The notes under the pieces are model-generated. The model saw nothing but the letters and a program-made list of their open reading frames with translations, was not told where the DNA came from and did not search any database. Shown piece after piece: positions 34,358-43,162 of a stretch of DNA of 64,000 nt (its first letter is position 1; each line of letters opens with the position of its first letter). The stretch is from Bacillus sp. ISL-34 (GTDB lineage: Bacteria; Bacillota; Bacilli; Bacillales; DSM-1321), in NCBI RefSeq assembly GCF_018613325.1, contig NZ_JAGGQJ010000007.1:25947-89946 (forward strand). The letters run 5' to 3'. The translations under genes were made by a program, and so were the position numbers.

Positions 34358-36448
34358 ATGTATATTACTTCAAGGGAAAAATCAATCATAGAACTGATCA
34401 TAAAAACTTCAGGAAAACATACAGCCTTATCCATTGCGACACATTTGAATGTTAGTGTCCGGACGGTTCAACGCGATCTGAAGTCGATAGAAAAAATCCT
34501 GCACTCATTTGAGCTGCATTTAACACGCAATACACATGAGGGACTGTCCATCGACGGGAAGAACGAACAAGTCTTTCGGCTTGTACAGCATCTGATGGGC
34601 AATCATCCTATCGATCAAACGCCACAAGAAAGAAAGCTGCATCTCCTTTTAGCTTTACTGCAGGAAGAATCGTATAAAACTCAAGTTCTTGCGGGGGATC
34701 TCGGTATAAGCATTACGACTCTTACAACCTATTTGGACGAACTGACTGAATGGTTAAAGAATTTTAATATCGTGATTACCAGAAAAAGGGGTGTCGGAAT
34801 AGAGCTTGCCGGCACTGAAGAAAATAAACGGAAAGCCCAGGCAGCCTATTTCTTGCACTTTTTTAATGAAGAGCTGATTGAAAGTTTATTTTTGCTGCAA
34901 GAAGGAAAATTCCCAGAAGCGAAAATCCTCGACTATTTCGATCCCGAATATCTTCTGGCTATCGATGGGGTGCTGAACTCAACTTTTAACAGTGTCCATT
35001 CCCGTTTGGCGGATAGCGGGTATATAGGGTTAATTGTACATATTTATGTAACCCTGCAAAGGAATGAAAGCCAATTTTTTTTGGAGAAGGACTTCAAGAA
35101 AATAAGCGAACTTTCCGATGAGAATAATCTCATGAATAAAATAGGCAAGGAACTCAGCACCATGCTGGAAGTCTCTTTTACCATCGATGATATCAGCTAC
35201 CTGGCAGCCATACTGAAAGGTTCCAAGCTTCATGCGGCGGATGCCGTTCCATATGACAGTGTGTTGCTAGGCCAGCTGATAAGAAACCTGATAAAAGATG
35301 TTTCGGCACAACTGCAAATCGATTTGACCAAGGACTTCCCATTGTATCAAGGGCTCCTTGCCCATATGGAACCATCGCTTTTCCGTATCAAACAGGAAAT
35401 GGGATTGTACAACCCCTTAACCGAAGATATTAAACGAAAGTATCCGGTTCTCTTTTTGGCAGTGAAGACAAGTCTGGAAAAGGGATTCAAAGAAATAAAG
35501 GAATTTCCTGAAGATGAAATAGCGTTCATCGTCCTTCATTTCGGATCTGCATTAGTGCTGCGGGAGGAAGAAATATCAATAAGGGCACTTATCGTTTGCC
35601 CTACCGGTATCGGGACGTCGAAGATGCTTGCAAGCCGGATCAAAAAAGAAATCATCGAAATCGAGACTGTAGAAATCAAGACGATCAAAGACATCCAGCA
35701 GCAGGAGAGCCTGTCAAACTATGATGTGATCATTTCTACCGTCCGGCTTCCGTATATCGATAGTGATTATATCCTTGTATCCCCTCTTTTGAGTGAAGAG
35801 AATATATTGAACATCAGGAATTATTTAAGGAAGAATATCGAAAACTTCACGAAGAATAAGCGTTATGGCAGTCATTCAGCCCATAAGGATACCTTGACCA
35901 AAAAAGAGGATGGCGAATTGAAAGAAGTGCTGCAGGAATTGAAAGACGCCCAGCAAAGCATCGAGTCAATCATGGATAATTTCCGGTTTTATCGGCTGCC
36001 GCATCTGAAAGGACATCCGGAGATCATTGAAGAAATGGTCAGGATGGCTGAAACGGAAGATCTGCTAATTGGTGCGGATGATGTGGTCAGATCCTTGAAG
36101 GAACGGGAAAAAAAAGGCGGTTTAGGCATTCCTGGCACTGGAATGGGCCTTTTCCATACGAGGCATAAGAATGTGAAAGAACTGATATTCCAGGTGGCCC
36201 ACCTGGAGGAATATCGTCTGGTCAAAGGTATGGATGGAAATGACGTCCATATGAAAAATTTACTGCTGATGCTGGCACCTGAAGAATTGAGTGTAAAGCA
36301 GCAGGAAATCGTCAGCTTAATAAGTTCAAGCTTAATTGAAAGCAATGAATCCATCATGATTTTTTCATCTTCGGACGAAGAAATGATTAACGGAAGGCTG
36401 GAAGCCATATTTTTAGACTATTTATATACTAACTTGATAAAGGGATGA
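34358..36448 (+). CDS. mtlR: mannitol operon activator MtlR (PRD regulator)
   Basis: 696 residues, as for Bacillus MtlR. N-terminal HTH_11 (about 5-60, HTALSIATHLNVSVRTVQRDLKS), a second HTH/Mga part (about 80-165), two PRDs (about 180-400), an EIIB-Gat-like domain with Cys414 (LIVCPTGIGTS) and an EIIA-Mtl-like domain with His600 (GLFHTRHKN). In the B. subtilis and Geobacillus model, phosphorylation of the PRD by HPr activates it and phosphorylation of the EIIB/EIIA-like domains inactivates it. Both regulated residues are kept here. It controls the mtl genes around it. Confidence 0.95.
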   Translation: MYITSREKSIIELIIKTSGKHTALSIATHLNVSVRTVQRDLKSIEKILHSFELHLTRNTHEGLSIDGKNEQVFRLVQHLMGNHPIDQTPQERKLHLLLALLQEESYKTQVLAGDLGISITTLTTYLDELTEWLKNFNIVITRKRGVGIELAGTEENKRKAQAAYFLHFFNEELIESLFLLQEGKFPEAKILDYFDPEYLLAIDGVLNSTFNSVHSRLADSGYIGLIVHIYVTLQRNESQFFLEKDFKKISELSDENNLMNKIGKELSTMLEVSFTIDDISYLAAILKGSKLHAADAVPYDSVLLGQLIRNLIKDVSAQLQIDLTKDFPLYQGLLAHMEPSLFRIKQEMGLYNPLTEDIKRKYPVLFLAVKTSLEKGFKEIKEFPEDEIAFIVLHFGSALVLREEEISIRALIVCPTGIGTSKMLASRIKKEIIEIETVEIKTIKDIQQQESLSNYDVIISTVRLPYIDSDYILVSPLLSEENILNIRNYLRKNIENFTKNKRYGSHSAHKDTLTKKEDGELKEVLQELKDAQQSIESIMDNFRFYRLPHLKGHPEIIEEMVRMAETEDLLIGADDVVRSLKEREKKGGLGIPGTGMGLFHTRHKNVKELIFQVAHLEEYRLVKGMDGNDVHMKNLLLMLAPEELSVKQQEIVSLISSSLIESNESIMIFSSSDEEMINGRLEAIFLDYLYTNLIKG

Positions 36449-36453
36449 TTGTA

Positions 36454-37596
36454 ATGAAACAAGCAGTACATTTCGGTGCAGGAAACATTGGAAGAGGATT
36501 TATCGGAGCGCTCTTTTCACAATCTGGATATCATGTGACATTTGTAGACATAGCTGATAAAATCATCGATCAGTTAAATGATAAAAAGCAATATCAAGTC
36601 AAACTGGCTACCGATCAACAAGAATCCGTCACAGTAGAAAATGTTTCGGGTTTAAACAGCTTAAAGCAGGAAGAGGAAATCATTCAAGCAATTTCTGAAG
36701 CAACCTATCTCACCACTGCTATCGGCCCAAATATTTTGCCTCATATCGCTCCTTTAATTGCAAAAGGATTAGCTTTAAGGGTGAAGGAAACCGATGAAAA
36801 ACTATATGTGATCGCTTGTGAAAACCAAATATCGGCAACAGACCTTTTAGAAGGCTACATTCTAGAAAACTTGGATCAAGATACAAAGGAAAAACTAGCC
36901 GATAAAGTCTACTTCTTTAACTCAGCAGTCGATCGCATCGTTCCTATCCAAAATAATGAAGGATCACTCGATGTTTTGGTGGAACCTTATTATGAATGGG
37001 TGGTTGAAACGACTGAAAGCATTCCTGCCGTTGAAGGGATGACCATTGTAAAAGAGCTCGCTCCATTCATTGAGAGAAAACTGTTTACCGTTAATACAGG
37101 ACATGCCGTCATTGCTTACCTCGGTTATCTCAAAGATAATAAATCGACGATTGACCAGTCATTGGAGGACGCAGGCATTGTAGAGCAAGTCAAGAAAACC
37201 TTGGGGGAAACGGGCGCTTATTTAATAAAGCAATATGGTTTGGAAGCAGATGAGCATCAGCAGTATATCGAAAAAATCATTAATCGGTTTAAAAACTCCT
37301 ACCTTAATGACTCGGTGAATAGAGTCGGACGTTCACCGCTGCGCAAGCTCGGGCCAAACGACCGTCTCGTGCGCCCTGCCGTAGAAGCCAAGAAAGCCGG
37401 ACTTTCCTATACTAATCTGGCGAAAGCGATAGCCGCCGCATTACTCTTTGATTTTAACGAAGATGAAGAAGCCCTTAAACTGCAAACGATGATCAAAGAA
37501 CACGGTGTAGCTACCGCACTTAAGGAAGTTAGCGGACTGGACGAAAATAGCGAAATAACCAAAGAAGTTATCAATCATTACAACAACTTGAAATAA
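36454..37596 (+). CDS. mtlD: mannitol-1-phosphate 5-dehydrogenase (MtlD)
   Basis: 380 residues. N-terminal NAD-binding signature HFGAGNIGRGFIG (about 5-17), and central catalytic region NTGHAVIAYLGYLK (about 208-221). Converts mannitol-1-phosphate to fructose-6-phosphate. ATG 36454 is used: AAAGGG lies 9 nt upstream, and the ATG three codons earlier overlaps the mtlR stop. Last gene of the mannitol operon; a terminator follows. Confidence 0.95.
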   Translation: MKQAVHFGAGNIGRGFIGALFSQSGYHVTFVDIADKIIDQLNDKKQYQVKLATDQQESVTVENVSGLNSLKQEEEIIQAISEATYLTTAIGPNILPHIAPLIAKGLALRVKETDEKLYVIACENQISATDLLEGYILENLDQDTKEKLADKVYFFNSAVDRIVPIQNNEGSLDVLVEPYYEWVVETTESIPAVEGMTIVKELAPFIERKLFTVNTGHAVIAYLGYLKDNKSTIDQSLEDAGIVEQVKKTLGETGAYLIKQYGLEADEHQQYIEKIINRFKNSYLNDSVNRVGRSPLRKLGPNDRLVRPAVEAKKAGLSYTNLAKAIAAALLFDFNEDEEALKLQTMIKEHGVATALKEVSGLDENSEITKEVINHYNNLK

Positions 37597-37605
37597 AAGC
37601 CGAAG

Positions 37606-37637
37606 AACTCCTGAAATCATTTTTCAGGAGTTTTTTC
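37606..37637 (+). terminator. terminator of the mtl operon
   Basis: AACTCCTGAAA-tcat-TTTTCAGGAGTTTTTT. Confidence 0.9.
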
Positions 37638-37700
37638 TTAATCAAAAAGGCATTTAAAGAAGGACTATCATCCGATAATCTTGAAAGCTCAAAAAAAACC

Positions 37701-37730
37701 TTGTAAACAGTAATCATTACGTTTTATAAT
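37701..37730 (+). promoter_or_regulatory. promoter overlapped by a Zur-box-like palindrome
   Basis: TATAAT (37725-37730) with TTGTAA 18 bp upstream (37701-37706). Between them lies GTAATCATTAC (37710-37720), a perfect palindrome that matches the core of the Bacillus Zur box (TCGTAATnATTACGA). A zinc-bound repressor sitting here would block RNA polymerase. It drives a transcript toward the small ORF and then the importer operon. Confidence 0.6.
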
Positions 37731-37763
37731 GGGAGACAGTCAAGAGAAGAGGGTTTTGTTAAA

Positions 37764-37859
37764 GTGAAAATCGTAACCATTTTGATTTGTTTGGTGAAAG
37801 GGGCTTTATATGTTGAAAATATAGGGAATCGCTTGAAAAAAGGCGGATTGGTGCAATAA
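37764..37859 (+). CDS. possible 31-aa peptide under a Zur-like promoter
   Basis: GTG start with AAGAGGG about 10 nt upstream, about 27 bases after the predicted transcription start. The reading frame (MKIVTILICLVKGALYVENI...) has a hydrophobic N-terminus and a basic C-terminus with one Cys. It may be a genuine small protein, a leader peptide, or chance. No family recognised. Confidence 0.35.
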   Translation: MKIVTILICLVKGALYVENIGNRLKKGGLVQ

Positions 37860-37918
37860 ATCAAGAGTATGGTTGAAATAATCAAGAATTTGGTGCTATT
37901 ACACAAGATTTAGAGCTG

Positions 37919-38060
37919 TTACTCATGTTTTGGATCATTTACTCGTAAGTTTGGAGCAAATGCTCGTGATTTTGGTGTGTTTACTCGTGAGTTTGGAGCA
38001 AATACTCGTGAGTTTGGAGCAAATACTCGTGAATATGGCAAAAATACTCGTGAATTAGTG
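37919..38060. repeat. 21-bp tandem repeat array, about 7 units
   Basis: CTCGT occurs at 37942, 37963, 37984, 38005, 38026 and 38047, exactly 21 bp apart, inside the unit TTTACTCGTGAGTTTGGAGC. A seventh, weaker unit at 37922 is 20 bp away. It is the reverse complement of the core of the 19.9-kb array. It lies in the leader of the importer operon. Confidence 0.9.
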
Positions 38061-38150
38061 TTTACTCTCAAAGGAGCATTACATAGTTTGATTTCGGATA
38101 AGCATTCGCAATGCGTTACGTGGTTTCTCATGATAGTAATGCTGCAATCT

Positions 38151-38171
38151 AAATCGTAATCATAACGGTTT
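38151..38171. promoter_or_regulatory. Zur-box-like site before the importer operon
   Basis: AAATCGTAATCATAACGG followed by TTT: matches the Zur consensus TCGTAATnATTACGA at all but two positions. It ends 45 bases before the substrate-binding protein gene. Confidence 0.75.
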
Positions 38172-38216
38172 TATAGCGGCCAATAAAAATAGTTGAGGTA
38201 ATGGGGGAAATATATT

Positions 38217-39746
38217 GTGTACAGAAAATGTAAATCGATTTTTATTGTATGTCTAGCGTTCTTTCTTTTGGCTGCCTGTTCCACCGAGTCTGCGAAAGAT
38301 CAAGTGGGAGGGGAGAAGGGAGTGAACTTGCTTTTTAATTTTGCGACTAGCTCGCTTGATCCGAATGTTGATACTAGTTATGTGTCACTAAGGGCTGGAA
38401 TCACTGAGACATTGGTGCATCTCAATGATGAGGATTTGACCATCGAACCTTGGCTGGCGAAAAGCTGGGATAGCAAGGATGGTCAATTATGGAATTTTGA
38501 GTTAAGGGAGGGTGTGACGTTTCAGAATGGAAAGCCGATGGATGGCAATGCGGTGAAGGCTTCCTTGGAGAGGGCGATGAAAGATAGTCCGGCGATAAAG
38601 AATGCCTTGCGCATTGAATCGATTGAAGCGGACGGGAATGCTCTGACCATTAAGACGGAGGTTCCTTTTCCGGAGTTTCCTTCTGAATTGGTCCATCCGA
38701 ATACATCGATTATTGACGTGAAGGAAAGTGACTATATAAACAAGCCGATAGGAACAGGGCCATTTGCCGTTTCGAAATTCATACCAGGTACGGCAGTTGA
38801 TTTAATACGGTATGAGTCTTACTGGGATGGAGCCGCAAAGCTTGAAAAAGCCAGGTTTTCGTTTAATGAAGATGCCAATGCACGGTCTCTTGCCCTTGAA
38901 TCGGGAGACGCCGATATTGTCTTTCGGCCGGAAGTGGAAAGCCTGGAAAATTTAGAAGCGATAGATGGTGTGAAGGTGGAATCGACATCGACTTTCCGCG
39001 TGCATCAAATGACGATGAATTTGGAACGAAAAGCACTGCAGGACATACACGTCAGAAAGGCGATAGATGCCTTGATCGACCGTTCATCGATTGCGGATAC
39101 GATTTTACATGGTCATGCGGAAGTGGCAACAGGGCCATTTCCATCCACATTCTCTTTTGCTCCGGACTATCCGAAAAAAGAGAATGGAATGGAAGCGGCT
39201 AAGAGGTTTCTTGATCAGGCGGGATATAAGAAAGTGAATGGAGTCATGCAAAAAGACGGCAAACCGTTAACGTTTACACTTCTTACATACAGTTCACGTG
39301 CCGACCTGCCGTTAATTGCCCAAGTTTTTCAATCGGATGCCGGCCAGTTGGGGATTGATGTGAAAATCAAGCAAATTGAAATCCCTGAGGAGTATATGGC
39401 TGCCAATCGCGATTGGGATTTAACGACCTACAGCAATTTAACGGCTCCGCGCGGGGATGCCGGCTATTATTTAAATGCTACTTATCATCCAAAGGGAGCC
39501 TTGAACTTCAGTGGGGCCGATGATGATCACCTGACCTCCCTGATTGATAGGCTTAACGTAACGGTCGGACAGGAGAAGCGCTCGGATATAGCTGAGGATA
39601 TTGCGATGTATGTGGATGAACAGGTGTATAATTCATTCATTTTACATCCGAATACACTTGTTGCTTATGATGCCGATAAAGTTAAAAACTGGATCACTTC
39701 GAGAAGCGAATACTACATGCTGACGAATGAACTGGATGTGAAGTAA
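38217..39746 (+). CDS. cntA: CntA-like metallophore/opine substrate-binding lipoprotein
   Basis: 509 residues of the peptide/nickel-binding (SBP_bac_5) family. Lipoprotein signal to LAACSTES (lipid Cys about 22). GTG start with GGGGG 9 nt upstream. The domain follows the OppA/NikA pattern (RAGITETLVHLNDEDLTIEPWLAKSWD, near 61-87). The C-terminal motif KNWITSRSEYYMLTNELDVK resembles CntA of S. aureus as I recall it, which binds the staphylopine-metal complex, so it may bind a nicotianamine-like metallophore. It is the first of five genes packed with overlaps or adjacent ends. The Zur-like site upstream suggests induction by zinc starvation. Confidence 0.85.
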   Translation: MYRKCKSIFIVCLAFFLLAACSTESAKDQVGGEKGVNLLFNFATSSLDPNVDTSYVSLRAGITETLVHLNDEDLTIEPWLAKSWDSKDGQLWNFELREGVTFQNGKPMDGNAVKASLERAMKDSPAIKNALRIESIEADGNALTIKTEVPFPEFPSELVHPNTSIIDVKESDYINKPIGTGPFAVSKFIPGTAVDLIRYESYWDGAAKLEKARFSFNEDANARSLALESGDADIVFRPEVESLENLEAIDGVKVESTSTFRVHQMTMNLERKALQDIHVRKAIDALIDRSSIADTILHGHAEVATGPFPSTFSFAPDYPKKENGMEAAKRFLDQAGYKKVNGVMQKDGKPLTFTLLTYSSRADLPLIAQVFQSDAGQLGIDVKIKQIEIPEEYMAANRDWDLTTYSNLTAPRGDAGYYLNATYHPKGALNFSGADDDHLTSLIDRLNVTVGQEKRSDIAEDIAMYVDEQVYNSFILHPNTLVAYDADKVKNWITSRSEYYMLTNELDVK

Positions 39747-40700
39747 ATGTTCCGCATCTTAGTCCGGCGATTCATTGAGGTCGTTATTTTTGTCCTTGTA
39801 ATTACATTCATATCTTTCCTTTTTGTTCGGCTTGCTCCAGGAGACCCGGTTCTCTCGATACTTCAAGTGGATGATGTTTCGATCACAAACGAGCAGGTCA
39901 ATGAGCTTCGTGAAGAATTGGGGTTCAATGATCCGCTGTTAGTGCAGTATGGCGATTGGTTTGCGGACTTTATCCAATTGGATTTCGGGCATTCCTATCT
40001 GACGAATCAGCCTGTGATGGAGATGATCATGAGCGGGCTGCCTGCAACACTTGAACTGGCGGTTGGCGCATTGTTTGTGATGCTTGTTATAGCCATACCT
40101 TTAGGTTCACTTGCTGCATTGTACAGGGGAAGCTGGATTGATCAGATAAGCCGTGCCGTTTCTTTGTTAGGCGCAGCCATTCCTAGCTTTTGGCTGGGGC
40201 TGCTCTTGATAGATTTATTTGCGGTACGATGGGGGGCCCTTCCGACAATGGGCAGAGACGGCTTCCGTTCTTTGATTCTGCCGTCAGTCACGTTGGGGCT
40301 GGCCATCACAAGTGTGTACGTCCGTTTGCTGCGTTCGAGTTTGATAGATTCCCTCAGTCATGATTTCATCAGGGCCGCCCGATCAAGGGGGATTTCAGAG
40401 ATTCGGATATTCTTTGCCCATGCATTTCGTTATAGCTTGCCCCCGGTCATTACCGTATTCGGTGTCAGCCTTGGCAGCCTGATCGGCGGTGTAGTGGTGA
40501 TTGAAGTGATTTTTGCCTATCCAGGCATAGGTAAGATGGTCGTGGATTCGATTCGGTCGCGGGATTATCCAGTCATCCAAGGGTACCTGTTGGTCATGGC
40601 CATCATAGTATTCATGGTTAATAGTGCCGTGGATTTATCTTATCGCTATTTAAATCCGGAGCTAAGGCTGAAGGAAAGGAAGCATGGAAAATGGAGTTAG
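39747..40700 (+). CDS. cntB: CntB-like ABC permease
   Basis: 317 residues, DppB/NikB type: six membrane helices, an N-terminal signature FLFVRLAPGDPVLSIL, and the inner-membrane coupling motif HDFIRAARSRGISEIRIF...HAFR (about 206-230). It begins directly after the cntA-like stop codon. It forms the translocation channel with the next permease. The nickel/peptide family alone would not fix the substrate; the assignment rests on the neighbours. Confidence 0.88.
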   Translation: MFRILVRRFIEVVIFVLVITFISFLFVRLAPGDPVLSILQVDDVSITNEQVNELREELGFNDPLLVQYGDWFADFIQLDFGHSYLTNQPVMEMIMSGLPATLELAVGALFVMLVIAIPLGSLAALYRGSWIDQISRAVSLLGAAIPSFWLGLLLIDLFAVRWGALPTMGRDGFRSLILPSVTLGLAITSVYVRLLRSSLIDSLSHDFIRAARSRGISEIRIFFAHAFRYSLPPVITVFGVSLGSLIGGVVVIEVIFAYPGIGKMVVDSIRSRDYPVIQGYLLVMAIIVFMVNSAVDLSYRYLNPELRLKERKHGKWS

Positions 40701-41530
40701 TAATCAAAAAACAATCCAAAAGACGCTGGAGAATGACCATCCTTTTTATGGTGATGGCTACAGTCCTTGCCGTTACGGCCTACACCTTTCTTATTCTGAA
40801 ACATGACCCGACACTGGTCAATCTGGGAGAAAGGCTATGGCCGGCAAGCATGGAGCATCCGTTAGGGACGGATCATCTAGGGCGTGATGTATTGACACGG
40901 CTTCTGCTTGGCGCACAGCTGACGGTTGGCTATGGTCTTTTATCCCTGTTTGCCGCGGTTATCATCGGCGTCCCGTTCGGGGTGATTGCCGGTTTTAAAG
41001 GAGGGGTGATCGATCGGATCTTCATGCGCGTTGCAGACGCGTTTCTAGCCTTCCCTGATACGATCGTTGCCATTGTGCTTAGTGGCTTATTAGGACCAGG
41101 AATCGAAAATCTCCTGTTGGCGATCGTTATAGTGAAATGGGTGAATTATGCCCGGCTTGTGCGAAGTACGGTGATCACCGAACGTCAGAAGGATTATGTC
41201 ACAGCTGCTAAAATCAATGGATTAAGTTCATTTGGAATTATGCGGAAGCATCTATTTCCGCACCTGATCGGGAACGTGCTTGTATTGGCTAGCCTCGATT
41301 TAGGAAAAATCATTTTGCTCATATCTTCATTATCATATATCGGGCTCGGGGCGCAGCCGCCGGCACCAGAGTGGGGAGCCATGCTGAATGATGCCCGTCC
41401 ATACTTTCAATCCAATATGTTGCTGATGATTTACCCAGGGCTCGCCATCGTATTTGTCGTCCTTCTATCCAACATACTCGGTGACTATTTACGCGATGCA
41501 TTCGATGTGAAAAAGGAGGTGGAATCATGA
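40691..41530 (+). CDS. cntC: CntC-like ABC permease
   Basis: 279 residues, DppC/NikC type, overlapping the previous gene by 10 bases. N-terminal helix (about 15-37), then the signature HPLGTDHLGRDVLTRLLLGAQLT (about 56-78) and the EAA-like loop KDYVTAAKINGLSSFGIMRKHLFPH. Pairs with the CntB-like permease in the membrane. Confidence 0.88.
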   Translation: MELVIKKQSKRRWRMTILFMVMATVLAVTAYTFLILKHDPTLVNLGERLWPASMEHPLGTDHLGRDVLTRLLLGAQLTVGYGLLSLFAAVIIGVPFGVIAGFKGGVIDRIFMRVADAFLAFPDTIVAIVLSGLLGPGIENLLLAIVIVKWVNYARLVRSTVITERQKDYVTAAKINGLSSFGIMRKHLFPHLIGNVLVLASLDLGKIILLISSLSYIGLGAQPPAPEWGAMLNDARPYFQSNMLLMIYPGLAIVFVVLLSNILGDYLRDAFDVKKEVES

Positions 41531-42324
41531 GCATTTTATCCGTGAGGCAGCTGCATATCATGGGAAAGCAAAATCATATCGTCAAGGATCTTTCATTAGA
41601 TGTGCAGAAAGGTGAGTGGTTCGCACTTGTCGGACAAAGTGGGAGCGGCAAAAGCATGACGGCCATGGCAATATGTCAGCTGCTTGCCCCCAATCTCCAA
41701 GCGAAGGGGGAAATATGGTACGGGGAAAAGAATTTATTAACGCTATCTTCCTCTGAAATCAGGAAGATTCGCGGAAAGCGCCTGGCTTATATTTTTCAAG
41801 ATTACCAGGGTTCATTCACACCGTTCCTTACCATCGGTCAGCATTTCGACGAATATCAGCGAACACATTTGAACCTTTCCAAAAAGGCAAGGAGGCAGCA
41901 AGCGGTCAAGGCACTTATATCGGTGGGCTTGAATGAAGATATCTATGGCAGATACCCTTTTCAATTAAGCGGCGGTCAGCTTCAACGCGTATCCATTTCG
42001 ATAGCCCTGCTGCTTGAACCGGATATATTGATAGCGGATGAACCGACCACAGCCTTGGACAGTGTATCTTCCTTTAAGGTCTTACAGCTGTTATCAAGGC
42101 TCCAAAAAGAAACCGGATGTGCAGTCTTGTTCATTACCCACGATTTACGTCATGTCAGGAAGTATGCGGATCGCATTGCGGTCATGAAAGACGGGGCCAT
42201 CATTGAGACCGGTGATAAAAATCAGGTATTGAATCATCCACAACATGCTTATACAAATAAACTGATTCAATCATCGCCATCATTGAGCAGAATTCCATTT
42301 AAGCTTGAAGGAGTGTCAGGATGA
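41527..42324 (+). CDS. cntD: CntD-like ABC transporter ATPase
   Basis: 265 residues. Walker A GQSGSGKSM (about 37-45), Q loop IFQDYQGS, ABC signature LSGGQLQRVS (about 150-159), Walker B ILIADEPTT and switch His in ITHDLRHV. It overlaps the permease gene by 4 bases. One of two ATPases driving uptake; similar in length to CntD (271 aa). Confidence 0.88.
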   Translation: MSILSVRQLHIMGKQNHIVKDLSLDVQKGEWFALVGQSGSGKSMTAMAICQLLAPNLQAKGEIWYGEKNLLTLSSSEIRKIRGKRLAYIFQDYQGSFTPFLTIGQHFDEYQRTHLNLSKKARRQQAVKALISVGLNEDIYGRYPFQLSGGQLQRVSISIALLLEPDILIADEPTTALDSVSSFKVLQLLSRLQKETGCAVLFITHDLRHVRKYADRIAVMKDGAIIETGDKNQVLNHPQHAYTNKLIQSSPSLSRIPFKLEGVSG

Positions 42325-43085
42325 GTTTATTAGACGTACGAAATGTCCATAAAAGCTATGATAACGGAGTGGAAGTACTTAGGGACGTGAATTTCACCAT
42401 CGAAAGGAAGGAATGCCTCGGATTAGTGGGAGAGAGCGGCTGCGGAAAAAGCACACTGGCAAGATGCATCCTTCAGATTGAATCTTTTGACCAAGGCAGC
42501 ATCCTATTTGAAGGAACCGCGCTGCAAAACAAAAGCGAACGCAGTTTAAAACCGTATCGCAAGAACATCCAGGCCGTTTTGCAAAATCCTGCATCGGCTT
42601 TGAATCCAAAACTAAGGATAAAAGATTCACTAATGGATCCATATCTTCAATTTGGAAGCGAGGTCAATCTGAAACATTTTACGTATACAAGTGAAGCGAA
42701 CTTTATCGGACAGCTCCTGGAAACCGTGGAGCTTCCAAAGAGTTTTGCTGAACGTTACCCGCATGAGCTAAGCGGAGGACAAAAGCAGCGGGTGACCATT
42801 GCACGCGCGATCAGCATTGAACCGGCCCTCATTATATTGGATGAACCGGCTTCAAGCCTGGACGTGCTGTCACAAGCTGCGGTGCTGAAATTGTTAGGCG
42901 GGCTGCGGGAGACTTTGGACATTTCTTACCTTTTTATTTCTCATGATCTGTCGGCAGTACAGGAGATGAGCCAACGGATCATGGTGATGAAAGGGGGTGT
43001 TATTGTAGATTCTTTCGAAAACGAACAGCTTTTTTGCAGCGAACGCCATTCATACACAAAAGAACTGATTTCGATGTTTGAATAA
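42321..43085 (+). CDS. cntF: CntF-like ABC transporter ATPase
   Basis: 254 residues. Walker A GESGCGKST (about 37-45), signature LSGGQKQRVT, Walker B LIILDEPASSLD and switch ISHDLSAV. Overlaps the preceding ATPase gene by 4 bases and ends the importer operon. No terminator follows, only a Zur-like site and the MATE gene 77 bases on, so partial read-through into the export/synthesis genes is likely. Confidence 0.88.
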   Translation: MSLLDVRNVHKSYDNGVEVLRDVNFTIERKECLGLVGESGCGKSTLARCILQIESFDQGSILFEGTALQNKSERSLKPYRKNIQAVLQNPASALNPKLRIKDSLMDPYLQFGSEVNLKHFTYTSEANFIGQLLETVELPKSFAERYPHELSGGQKQRVTIARAISIEPALIILDEPASSLDVLSQAAVLKLLGGLRETLDISYLFISHDLSAVQEMSQRIMVMKGGVIVDSFENEQLFCSERHSYTKELISMFE

Positions 43086-43109
43086 TGAGATTGTGTTTAT
43101 TTGAGTTTT

Positions 43110-43130
43110 AAATCGTAATCATTGCGATTA
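43110..43130. promoter_or_regulatory. Zur-box-like site before the MATE-NAS genes
   Basis: AAATCGTAATCATTGCGATT(A): within the consensus TCGTAATnATTACGA only one position differs. This is the best of the three Zur-like sites and gives the exporter/synthase pair its own zinc-responsive control. Confidence 0.8.
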
Positions 43131-43162
43131 AATTAGTGTTTGCAACTTAAGGAGGAAGTAAG

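Noticed and set aside
32328..37596. Missing MtlF (separate IIA) as a defect of the mannitol system
   Set aside because: The IIA domain with His566 is fused to MtlA, so the system is complete.
37705..37725. Fur box rather than Zur box
   Set aside because: The half-site is CGTAAT/ATTACG-like in two of the three sites, as in Zur, and not GATAAT/ATTATC as in Fur.
37977..38159. A 60-residue frame NTREFGA repeats
   Set aside because: Same repeat as above, read through the second 21-bp array.
38217..43085. A plain nickel or dipeptide importer
   Set aside because: The Zur-like boxes, the CntA-like C-terminus and the NAS-like gene downstream fit a metallophore importer better; nickel uptake cannot be fully excluded.
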